Notes under the pieces: model-generated
Database searches by the model: none
Told to the model about the DNA's origin: nothing
Seen by the model: only the letters and a program-made list of their open reading frames with translations
Made by a program: the position numbers and the translations under genes
NCBI RefSeq assembly: GCF_002216775.1
Contig: NZ_CP022315.1
Location: 1,674,001-1,738,000, forward strand
DNA from: Virgibacillus phasianinus
Lineage (GTDB): Bacteria; Bacillota; Bacilli; Bacillales; Amphibacillaceae
Reading direction: 5' to 3'
DNA: 64,000 bases
In this document: positions 26,422 to 35,181 of the stretch, piece after piece
Layout of the letters: each line of letters starts with the position of its first letter
How positions within the stretch are numbered: the stretch's first letter is position 1

Positions 26422-29400
26422 GTGGCAAAACAACTTGTAAGAAAAGCATTTACCGTGTTTTTGGCAGTTATGTTGTTGGTTCCTTTTGCATTCACAAGCT
26501 ATCTTCCATCGGTACATGCAGAAGAATTGAATCAAAACGTGTCTGTTGATGACGAAGGTGCAAAAGCGAAGGAATCACAAAAGAGAGAAGAGTCACAAGA
26601 AACCGCTTATTCATCTGCAACGGATGATCAGGCAGAAATTACGGACAACAACCTTGAAGAAGGGGATTTTGAAATTATTCAAGGTGACGGGAAATTAACC
26701 TATAACGATGATGGATCCGTAACATTCGGTGTTACATCAACTGGTAAAAATAAAATTGTCTATCAAAATATGGAGAAGATAAAGAATGGTATTTTTGAGG
26801 CAGACATTACATCGGATACAGATTTGAATCGTTTTGGTGTTATATATCGCGTCCAGGACCCTTCCGCGTATACATACGTTGGAACAGGCGACCAGAATAA
26901 CCAGTATTTCCATGAAATCTTCGGTCCAACAAATAAATGGACCTCGATGACGAATGGTGAACCATTAAAAGCAGATCAAACCTACCATTTGCGCGTTCGA
27001 TTTATTGATGATTCCGCAACGATCTACATTGATGATGAGAAAGTGGGATCCTGGACGCAGGCTGGTGGTGTAGATAAAGCTGGTTTACTAGGCCTAGAGA
27101 AGAGCCGTGGCGCAGCTAATATTACGATCTCAAATGTGAGCATCCAGGAATACACGCCACCAGAACCACCAAATACGGAACCGGTAGAACAGACGTTAAG
27201 CTCGGATTATATGGATGTCACGATTGATGAAGTATTCCCTCGGGTCATCAAATACAATGTAGACGACCACGTTATGAACGGGCAAGCATCCCCGGTTTAC
27301 GGATTAAAAGTAAATAATATGCTTTATTACCCTGAAGTAAGTTTTGAAAAGGTTAGTGATAGTGAAGCAGTTTATACGCTAACAGTTAAAGATGAATTTG
27401 AAGGTCTTGATGCTACATTCACCCTTTCGCTAAAAGTAGACAATAATAAGGTTATTTACAGCTTTGACGAAATTAGCAATAAAGGGAATGCAGCGATTGA
27501 AACGATTGAATTTGCCGATATGAATTTTATCTCGGTAAATGCTACAGAAACGAATGCTAAAGCGAAATTAACCAATCTCAGCAGTGATGTTACCAAACCT
27601 GGTGACGTAACGGTGAAGGTTGACGAGGAAATGGAGAAAATGGGTACATCAAAGGGCTATTATACTGCATTTTTGTCTACGGACGAATTAAGTGCCGGAG
27701 TATGGTCCAGTTCGGAAGTGGATGGATACCATAACCTGATTGCCAACCGCAACGAAAATGACAATGGTGATAAAGCGCTTGGTATAGCTTCGAGTCCTTT
27801 GTATTACCACCGGGAGTTTATGCCAGAGCCATCGTCTAACAAACCAACCATAAAAATTGCCATCGCTAAGGATGTTAATGAGGATGATGAGGTGAACTGG
27901 CAGGACAGTGCAATTGCATACCGGGATATCATGCAGGATATTAAGGGATCCGAAAATGTAAACAATAATGTCGGAATGCGGATTGCAATGAACTTTGGAT
28001 CACAAGTCCAGCAGCCATTTTTAAAAACATTGGATAATGTTAAAAAAGTAGCGCTTGCAACGGACGGGCTAGGGCAAGCTGTTCTTTTAAAAGGTTATGC
28101 AAATGAAGGACATGATAGTGGCCATCCCGATTACGGTGAAGTCGGTGAACGTATGGGTGGTGCGATAGATTTAAATACCCTGATTGAAGAAGGGCATAAG
28201 TTTAATACAGAAATCGGCGTTCATATTAATGCGCAAGAATCGTATCCAGAGGCGGATGCTTTTAGTGAGGACTTGATTAATGGTCCAAATTCTAAAGGAT
28301 GGGGCTGGCTGGACCAGTCATACACGATTAATAAACTACGGGATTTGTATTCAGGAGCACGTGCTGAACGATTGGATAAATTGCAGGCAGCAGCACCAGG
28401 TCTTGATTTCATATATTTGGACGTTTGGTATCAGGATCAATGGGAGTCTGATCGAATAGCTGAACAAATTATGGACAGAGGATGGAGAATGACCACAGAA
28501 TTTGGCACGGCTGTCGCAAATTACTCTACATGGCAGCACTGGGCTACTGACAAAAACTATGGTGGGCCGGAAAGCAAGGGAATTAATTCAGCAGTACTTC
28601 GGTTTATTAGCAATTACCAAAAGGACTCCTGGGTATTGAATTGGCCGGAAGCAGGAGGAACAGCAGATCATCCATTGCTTGGAGGATTTGAATTAGCTGG
28701 TTTTGAAGGATGGCAGTCGGATAAGAACTTCGATCATTTCATCCGCAAGACATTTAATACGAACCTGCCAACGAAATTTTTGCAAAAGTATTATGTGACC
28801 AATTGGGAAACGACCGAGGGAGACCCTACTGAAACCAATCTGGAAAAAGAAATTAAGTTAAAAGATCCAAGCAACGGGGATCAGGTCGTGGTAACACGAA
28901 AAGATGATTCCAGAGAACGGATCATTACGCTTAACGATAATGTTGTACTTGATGGAAATAAGTATTTGATTCCTTGGGTGGATCAAGACTTTGAAACTCC
29001 TACACCTGATTCTAATAAACTATATCACTGGAATTTAGAGGGCGGAGAGTCAACGTGGACACTTCCGGATGAATACGAAGGTGTTACGAGTCTAAAGGTT
29101 TACAAGCTAACTGACCAAGGCAGAACCGATATGCAGGAAGTGGAAGTGGTTAACAACCAAATTACACTGAATGCGGAAGCGGCAACTCCTTATATTATCG
29201 TTGCCGGCGACAATGAAGGCGTACAGGTCGATGAGTGGAGTACTGGCAATCATATCCATGATTCCGGGTTTAACACAGGAACAGTTGACGATGACGCAAC
29301 GAAAGTTAAGGGCGATAAAAAAGCTGTAAGTGTTATACGCACTGACCAGAAAGGTGATGCTCGGAATTTAAGCAGCGGCGATTATTATTTGAATATAGAT

Positions 29401-30555
29401 AGCCCAGCGAAAAAGACAAGTGTCACAAGGGAACTTACTGATTTGGAGCCTGGCAAAGATTATGTCGCCGAGGTCTATGTCGAGAATAACAGTGATGTGA
29501 AGGCCTCCATTTCAGTTAAAGGCGGCACCGATGATGTAAGCAATTATGCACTGCGCAGCTTGCAAAAGAACTATGTCAAAGCTGATTCCCATGCGACAAA
29601 TGATGGGTATAACAGTAAAATGCAGCGCATGCAAGTAAGCTTTACTGCTGAAAGCGATACAGCCAAATTGACGTTAAGTCGTGAAGCGGGTGAAGGTAAT
29701 ACCAAATTTGATGACATTCGAATCGTGCAAAAGTCACTTGATAATTATGTTTCCGAAAATGTATTTGAACAAGACTTTGAAACGGTCGTCCAAGGAATTC
29801 ACCCATTCGTTATCGGAAATACGGAGGGTGTACAGGATAATCGTATCCATCTGTCCGAACTGCATGCGCCATATACGCAAAAAGGATGGGCAGGCAAAAA
29901 AGTGGATGATGTAATCGATGGTAACTGGTCACTTAAAGTGAATACCGGAAACAGTGGATTGGTATACCGAACCATTCCGCAGCATTTTCACTTTGAGCCG
30001 GGCGAGAAATACAAGGTAAGCTTTGACTATCAAACAACTGCTGAATCCTATCGTTTTATCGCTGGCGACCAAGCGATTGATGTTCGTAATATTGGTGATG
30101 CCAAGGGATTGAAGGCGAATGAGCAGCTCCCTTCTGCAACCGATACGAATACAGTGGAGTTCACAATTACCGGCTCGAAAAATGGCCAAACGTATATCGG
30201 CCTGTTTAATGATGGAACATCCGTTAACATGCATACAGGCGAAGGCACGTTTATGTTGGATAATCTCCGTATCGAAAAGGTAGAAACAGTATCGAGTGTT
30301 GCTGATCTGCGGGCACTAGTTGATCAATATGATGAAGCTGGTGCATTTGAAAAAGACAGCATAGTTCATGCCTTGAAAATGCATTTAACCGCAGTGGAAC
30401 GATTTGAACAAAAAGAGGAAGCAGAAAAGGTCGTGAAGCACTTAAACGGTTTTAAACTGCTGCTTGACCATCAAAAGGAAAAAGGGCTGATAACGGATGA
30501 AGCGTATGATGGCCTTATATCTGGTACCAACAGCTTGATAGCAAAATGGCAATAG
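26422..30555 (+). CDS. Secreted GH101 endo-alpha-N-acetylgalactosaminidase with C-terminal FIMAH-like domain
   Basis: Releases core-1 Gal-beta-1,3-GalNAc from Ser/Thr of mucins. 1377 residues. The signal peptide ends SVHA, then an acidic linker and an N-terminal lectin/laminin-G-like domain. The GH101 catalytic domain has predicted nucleophile D667 (FIYLDVWY) and acid/base E693 (MTTEFGT), matching the pattern of the pneumococcal enzyme with a shorter loop between them. Beta-rich carbohydrate-binding modules follow (~residues 930-1285). The last 85 residues are the helical domain shared by all five secreted enzymes here. No LPXTG. GTG start; AAGGAGG lies upstream at a rather long distance. First gene of the secreted cluster. 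Confidence 0.92.
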   Translation: MAKQLVRKAFTVFLAVMLLVPFAFTSYLPSVHAEELNQNVSVDDEGAKAKESQKREESQETAYSSATDDQAEITDNNLEEGDFEIIQGDGKLTYNDDGSVTFGVTSTGKNKIVYQNMEKIKNGIFEADITSDTDLNRFGVIYRVQDPSAYTYVGTGDQNNQYFHEIFGPTNKWTSMTNGEPLKADQTYHLRVRFIDDSATIYIDDEKVGSWTQAGGVDKAGLLGLEKSRGAANITISNVSIQEYTPPEPPNTEPVEQTLSSDYMDVTIDEVFPRVIKYNVDDHVMNGQASPVYGLKVNNMLYYPEVSFEKVSDSEAVYTLTVKDEFEGLDATFTLSLKVDNNKVIYSFDEISNKGNAAIETIEFADMNFISVNATETNAKAKLTNLSSDVTKPGDVTVKVDEEMEKMGTSKGYYTAFLSTDELSAGVWSSSEVDGYHNLIANRNENDNGDKALGIASSPLYYHREFMPEPSSNKPTIKIAIAKDVNEDDEVNWQDSAIAYRDIMQDIKGSENVNNNVGMRIAMNFGSQVQQPFLKTLDNVKKVALATDGLGQAVLLKGYANEGHDSGHPDYGEVGERMGGAIDLNTLIEEGHKFNTEIGVHINAQESYPEADAFSEDLINGPNSKGWGWLDQSYTINKLRDLYSGARAERLDKLQAAAPGLDFIYLDVWYQDQWESDRIAEQIMDRGWRMTTEFGTAVANYSTWQHWATDKNYGGPESKGINSAVLRFISNYQKDSWVLNWPEAGGTADHPLLGGFELAGFEGWQSDKNFDHFIRKTFNTNLPTKFLQKYYVTNWETTEGDPTETNLEKEIKLKDPSNGDQVVVTRKDDSRERIITLNDNVVLDGNKYLIPWVDQDFETPTPDSNKLYHWNLEGGESTWTLPDEYEGVTSLKVYKLTDQGRTDMQEVEVVNNQITLNAEAATPYIIVAGDNEGVQVDEWSTGNHIHDSGFNTGTVDDDATKVKGDKKAVSVIRTDQKGDARNLSSGDYYLNIDSPAKKTSVTRELTDLEPGKDYVAEVYVENNSDVKASISVKGGTDDVSNYALRSLQKNYVKADSHATNDGYNSKMQRMQVSFTAESDTAKLTLSREAGEGNTKFDDIRIVQKSLDNYVSENVFEQDFETVVQGIHPFVIGNTEGVQDNRIHLSELHAPYTQKGWAGKKVDDVIDGNWSLKVNTGNSGLVYRTIPQHFHFEPGEKYKVSFDYQTTAESYRFIAGDQAIDVRNIGDAKGLKANEQLPSATDTNTVEFTITGSKNGQTYIGLFNDGTSVNMHTGEGTFMLDNLRIEKVETVSSVADLRALVDQYDEAGAFEKDSIVHALKMHLTAVERFEQKEEAEKVVKHLNGFKLLLDHQKEKGLITDEAYDGLISGTNSLIAKWQ

Positions 30556-30575
30556 GTGACGCAGCACGCGTCGCC
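30555..30575 (+). terminator. Hairpin directly after the GH101 gene
   Basis: GGTGACGC / GCGTCGCC with a 5-nt loop begins at the stop codon. There is no T-run, so it may be an mRNA-processing or partial terminator structure inside the cluster. Confidence 0.4.
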
Positions 30576-30650
30576 TCTGCCAGGCAATAAGGTAACCATT
30601 TGGAAGTAGTGTTTTAATCAAAAGCTATTAAATTTGGAGGGGGATTTTGC

Positions 30651-31238
30651 ATGGGGATTAAAAAGCAATTAGGAATGGGAGTTATGACAGCGGCGTTAGG
30701 TTTATCATTAATTGGTGGAGGCACTTTCGCGTATTTCAGTGACAGTGAGCAGACAAACAATACGTTTGCTGCTGGTATACTGGATCTGTCCGTGGATCCT
30801 ACAACAATTGTCGATGTAGGTGAACTAAAGCCAGGTGATTATGTGATTAGGGACTTTGAGCTGCAAAACACCGGCTCCTTGGACATTGAAAAAGTATTTT
30901 TGGATACCGATTACAGTGTTGTGGATGCAAAGGGCGATAATACAGATGATTTCGGAAAGTATATCGAGGTTGAATTTTTATATAATGCAGACAAGCTTGA
31001 TGAAGTTATTTACAAGACAACACTTGCCGAATTGAAAGAAATGTCTCCTGAAGCGGTCAATCAGCATATTTTCTATCCAACCCTTGGTGAAAAAGGATTG
31101 CAATCAGGCAATATCGATGATCTGGTAGTTAAATTTAACTTTGTGGATAATGGGGAAGACCAAAACGAATTTCAAGGTGACTCACTGAAGCTGGCATGGA
31201 CATTCAATGCACAACAAGCAACTGGTGGTGAGAAATAA
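30651..31238 (+). CDS. TasA/camelysin-like secreted protein (CalY family)
   Basis: 195 residues. The N-terminus MGIKKQLGMGVMTAALGLSL with GGGTFAYFSDSEQT is the classic TasA/CalY secretion signal, usually cut by the SipW-type signal peptidase. The body has the family pattern (NNTFAAGILDLSV; LKPGDYVIRDFELQNTGSLD). Relatives are biofilm fibre subunits or the cell-surface metalloprotease camelysin. No sipW or tapA gene lies nearby in this window. GGAGGGGGA precedes the ATG. It is placed between two mucin-glycosidase genes, 95 bp after GH101 and 88 bp before GH84, which suggests joint surface presentation (inference). Confidence 0.88.
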   Translation: MGIKKQLGMGVMTAALGLSLIGGGTFAYFSDSEQTNNTFAAGILDLSVDPTTIVDVGELKPGDYVIRDFELQNTGSLDIEKVFLDTDYSVVDAKGDNTDDFGKYIEVEFLYNADKLDEVIYKTTLAELKEMSPEAVNQHIFYPTLGEKGLQSGNIDDLVVKFNFVDNGEDQNEFQGDSLKLAWTFNAQQATGGEK

Positions 31239-31251
31239 TAGTTTAAGAGGG

Positions 31252-31278
31252 AGAGAGAGGATGACACATTCTCTCTCT
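31252..31278 (+). terminator. Hairpin after the TasA-like gene
   Basis: AGAGAGAG (31252-31259) / CTCTCTCT (31271-31278), extended by three weaker pairs. Only a T-rich tail follows, so termination is probably partial. Confidence 0.45.
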
Positions 31279-31326
31279 TGCTTTATATTTTGATGCACGA
31301 GTTCAGAACATAGAAGGGCTGATGAT

Positions 31327-34300
31327 ATGAGTAAACGAAATGTTATCCTGCTCGCATTGCTGTTAATCCTTTCATCGTTATCACAAGTTGGTTTAGGGAG
31401 CAGTGAAGTCAGTGCAGAAAAACGGGCAGATGGAAATGACGATCATTATGAAATTTATCCGTTGCCACAAAACGAAAAAAATTTGGGCACGGAGTTCTCC
31501 ATCACGGAAGAAGTCAATATTGTCGTGGAAGATACAATTGACGACCCAACAAGAAACTTTCTTCAAGAAATATTGGGTTCGAAATCATTACATGTGACTA
31601 TATCAGACGCGGTTGTTTCAGATAAGACAAATGTGATTATAGGCACAAGAAATTCCAATGGTTATGTGGATCGCTATTTTACGAATAACATCGCGTATGA
31701 TGATGCTATTTTCGATGAGATTGACCCGTATGTCTTAACCATGGACAAAGAACTTGAGGATAAAGGAACTATTGCCATTCTTGGAAAAGACACTGATGCC
31801 GCTTTTTATGCATTGGCCAGCCTGAAAATGATTTTTGACCAAATTCCTGGGAAAGAAATCCACTCCATGATGTACGAAGATTATTCGGATACCAAGTGGC
31901 GCGGATTTATTGAAGGTTTTTATGGATTCCCATGGTCACATGAATCACGAATCAGTCTGATGGAATATGGCAAAAAGCTGAAAATGAATGCTTATATTTT
32001 CGGACCAAAGAATGACAAATACCACAACCAGGAATGGAGAAAGCTTTATCCCGAAGATAAATTAGCGAAAATTGAAGAACTTGCTACGGTTGGAAACGAG
32101 ACGAAAACACGCTTCATCTGGGCAATCCATCCCGGCTTCAATATGATCAATTGGGATGATTATGAGAATGAATTAGACACGTTGCTGAATAAATTCGAGC
32201 AGTTGTACAGTGTCGGAGTACGGCAGTTTGGCTTGTTTATGGACGATATTAGTACAAGTAAGGCGTTAGAAAATAAAGACAAGCATGTGAAGCTGATTAC
32301 CGATGTTGCCAATTGGGTTGCATCTAAGGGAGATGTAAAGCCCTTGGTGTATACACCGCCGTTTTACAATCAGGCATGGACTGGTGAGACGGGGAAACCG
32401 TATTTAAGGGCACTAAGCAAAGTACCGGAAAATGTTGAGATTATGTGGACAGGCAGTGGCGTTGTTGGCACTGTAAATGAAAAAGACATGCAGTGGCCGA
32501 AAAAATTAACCGGCCGTGATCCGTTAGTATGGCTGAACTGGCCCGTTAATGATTATGTTGATTCGAGACTGATGCTTGGAAAAGGTGAGGTATTGAAACC
32601 GGGAACACATAATATTGCTGGGGTTGTATCGAACCCAATGATTCAGGCAGAACTATCGAAAATTGCTTTATTTGCGGTTGCTGATTTCACATGGAATGTG
32701 GATGATTTTGATGATGATCAAAGCTGGAAAGATTCTTTTAAATACATTGCACCTGACGCAGCATCCGAACTGGAAACCATTGCGCATCATTTAAGTGATC
32801 CATCTCCAAGTTCGCATGGTCTTGTATTAGGAGAATCAGAAAATATCAAGAAGAAGCTAAGTCAATTTACAAATAAATTTCAAGCCGGGGACCCGGTTGA
32901 CGGGGTCGGTGAACAATTGATTGATGAATTCGATCATGTGCTGGATGCCATTTCAGGTTTTAGAGAAAAGAGCCCAAATGAGGAAATGGTCAAGGAAATC
33001 GATCCATGGCTTAATAGTTTGCAAGCTGTTGCGAAAGCAGACAAGCAGGCGGTAAAGGCCGTTATTGCTTTGCAGCATGAAGATATGAACAAGGCATGGG
33101 AAGAGCTTGGCAAGGCCTCCGATTCGATGGCAAAGTCAAAAACTTTTACAATTGAGAAATTAAATTATCCGGATGTCACGGTTGAAGCAGGTGCCAAGCG
33201 ATTGGTTCCGTTTGCTGAAAACTTAATCAATCAGCTTGATGCCAAAATTTTAACCGCCATTGATCCTGGGGCAACCGCCAATATACCGATCACATCGTAT
33301 GAAAGGCAAGATATGGGAAATATGGTCGATGGAGACGAAGAGACGTATGCTTACGTCAAAATCATTCAGGAAAACGGTGATTGGTACGGTGTTGATTTAG
33401 GTAAAACGGTAAAGGTTAATGACATTCGTATTTTACAAGGAAGAAATGATGGCGATCACGATATTTTTCAGAAAGGGATTTTAGAGTACTCCGTTGACGG
33501 CGAAAACTGGGAAACAATTGGTGATGAACAGACTGGTTATCTGGTTGAGGCTGACGACTTGGATGTAGAAGCAAGGTATATCCGGTACCGGTTAACCCAT
33601 GCAGGAGTCCCCGGCGGTAAACCGGATTTGTGGACTGCCGTCAGAGAATTTACAATCAATGCAAACAAAGATACCGAACGTCTTTACACAAATGTAGAAG
33701 CATTGAAGGACACAGATTTACAAACGACTGATACATCGGCAAAAATCAAGGATATTAGTGACATTACTTTAGAGCCCGGTCAATATATCGGAATTGCGCT
33801 AAAAACAATTGAGCAAATTGAGGATATAGAACTGGAAAGCACCAATCAGGACCTGTCAGTAGAAGTTTCCGAGAACGGGATTGAATGGGAAAAGATAACG
33901 GCGGATTCCTATCCGAATGCTGCTTATGTGCGCATAGTCAATAACACGGAAGAGGATATCACGTTTGATTTGAATAAGTTCATTGTGAAACTGCATAAGT
34001 TTGCCGAACCGGCCGTTACGCATAATTACCCAAGTGTTTATCAAGGTAAACTTGGAGATGTTTATGATGGGGACCTGAATAGCAAAGTATGGTTTGGTGG
34101 TATGCAGGATGCAGGCAACTATGTCCAAATTGATATGGGCGGTATTGTCAACGTGGAAAATGTTGCCGTTGTCATTAATGATGGAGAAGGCGACTTCTTT
34201 AGAGAAGGAAATTTACAGATTTCCGTTGACGGCGAGACATGGAAAACAATCCATACTTTTGATCATCCAGAAGACAGAAGCCTGAACTTTCCGGACCATG

Positions 34301-35076
34301 AAGTGCCCTACCGCTACAAAAGGGTTCAGGTTGATGGGGAGCAAGCAAGATATATTAGACTTCTGTCAACGGCAGATAATGATGTATGGCTTGCATTGAA
34401 CGAAATTATCGTAAATGAAGGAAGTGTTAAGCCTGGAAACGAGGATTTCACAATTCAGGCAAATCCAAAAGGTATGAATGGATATGAAGCATGGCGGGCA
34501 AAAGATCAGAAACTATCAACCTATTATACACCTAGAGGAGACGAAGAGGCTGGCCACTTAACTTATAAACTGGTAAAAGAAACAGAAATTGATGATGTGA
34601 TTATTTTACAAAATCCAAAGGCAATTTCTAATGCAAAGGTTTCAGTTAGAGATGAAGGGGGCTGGCATCAGGTCGGTCAACTATCGAAATCATTGCAAAC
34701 GATTGATACATCAGCATATGATCATGTGCTGGAAATCAAACTGGAATGGGATGGTTTCGTGAAACCGCAAATTCATGAAATCATACCTGTCACAAGACAA
34801 GAGCCTGTCGTAAACAGTGTTGATGACATTGCAGGAATCGTTAAGCAACTTGAAAAGGATGATGCATTTAAGAATCAGCAAGTTGTTCATGCATTACAGC
34901 TTCATCTAAAAGCAGTCAAACAGTATGAAAAACAGGAGGATGCCGTTAAAGTGATCAAACATATGAACGGTTTTAAAACACTGCTTGATTATCAAAAAGA
35001 AAATAACCTGATTTCTGAGAAGGCTTACAAGACACTTTACACGGTGTCAGATGCATTTATTGAACAGTGGCAGTAG
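31327..35076 (+). CDS. Secreted GH84 beta-N-acetylglucosaminidase with C-terminal FIMAH-like domain
   Basis: Removes terminal beta-GlcNAc (O-GlcNAcase/NagJ or hyaluronidase type). 1249 residues. The signal peptide is ~30 residues (ends EVSA). A GH20b/GH84 N-domain is followed by the catalytic barrel opening WRGFIEGFYGFPWSHESR, with the catalytic aspartate pair D306-D307 in LFMDDIS typical of substrate-assisted GH84 enzymes. Then come a helical spacer, at least two F5/8C-type (CBM32-like) modules (~residues 640-780 and ~895-1040) and a further module. The final 85 residues are the shared helical domain. GAAGGGCTGATG surrounds the start. Confidence 0.92.
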   Translation: MSKRNVILLALLLILSSLSQVGLGSSEVSAEKRADGNDDHYEIYPLPQNEKNLGTEFSITEEVNIVVEDTIDDPTRNFLQEILGSKSLHVTISDAVVSDKTNVIIGTRNSNGYVDRYFTNNIAYDDAIFDEIDPYVLTMDKELEDKGTIAILGKDTDAAFYALASLKMIFDQIPGKEIHSMMYEDYSDTKWRGFIEGFYGFPWSHESRISLMEYGKKLKMNAYIFGPKNDKYHNQEWRKLYPEDKLAKIEELATVGNETKTRFIWAIHPGFNMINWDDYENELDTLLNKFEQLYSVGVRQFGLFMDDISTSKALENKDKHVKLITDVANWVASKGDVKPLVYTPPFYNQAWTGETGKPYLRALSKVPENVEIMWTGSGVVGTVNEKDMQWPKKLTGRDPLVWLNWPVNDYVDSRLMLGKGEVLKPGTHNIAGVVSNPMIQAELSKIALFAVADFTWNVDDFDDDQSWKDSFKYIAPDAASELETIAHHLSDPSPSSHGLVLGESENIKKKLSQFTNKFQAGDPVDGVGEQLIDEFDHVLDAISGFREKSPNEEMVKEIDPWLNSLQAVAKADKQAVKAVIALQHEDMNKAWEELGKASDSMAKSKTFTIEKLNYPDVTVEAGAKRLVPFAENLINQLDAKILTAIDPGATANIPITSYERQDMGNMVDGDEETYAYVKIIQENGDWYGVDLGKTVKVNDIRILQGRNDGDHDIFQKGILEYSVDGENWETIGDEQTGYLVEADDLDVEARYIRYRLTHAGVPGGKPDLWTAVREFTINANKDTERLYTNVEALKDTDLQTTDTSAKIKDISDITLEPGQYIGIALKTIEQIEDIELESTNQDLSVEVSENGIEWEKITADSYPNAAYVRIVNNTEEDITFDLNKFIVKLHKFAEPAVTHNYPSVYQGKLGDVYDGDLNSKVWFGGMQDAGNYVQIDMGGIVNVENVAVVINDGEGDFFREGNLQISVDGETWKTIHTFDHPEDRSLNFPDHEVPYRYKRVQVDGEQARYIRLLSTADNDVWLALNEIIVNEGSVKPGNEDFTIQANPKGMNGYEAWRAKDQKLSTYYTPRGDEEAGHLTYKLVKETEIDDVIILQNPKAISNAKVSVRDEGGWHQVGQLSKSLQTIDTSAYDHVLEIKLEWDGFVKPQIHEIIPVTRQEPVVNSVDDIAGIVKQLEKDDAFKNQQVVHALQLHLKAVKQYEKQEDAVKVIKHMNGFKTLLDYQKENNLISEKAYKTLYTVSDAFIEQWQ

Positions 35077-35094
35077 ACAAGGAGGAAGATTCCT

Positions 35095-35106
35095 ATGAAA
35101 AAGTAG
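35095..35106 (+). other. Three-codon reading frame (Met-Lys-Lys-stop) behind a strong ribosome binding site
   Basis: AAGGAGGAA at 35079-35087 is followed by ATG AAA AAG TAG. Met-Lys-Lys is the usual opening of a signal peptide, so this looks like the abandoned 5' end of an older gene ahead of GH89, or a minimal leader. The true GH89 start lies 87 bp downstream. Confidence 0.35.
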
Positions 35107-35181
35107 TATTGATATTTTTGCGAAATGTTTCCATGGAAGCTACAGCAGATTCTAAAGCTCATTTTGAAAGGAGACCCGTGG

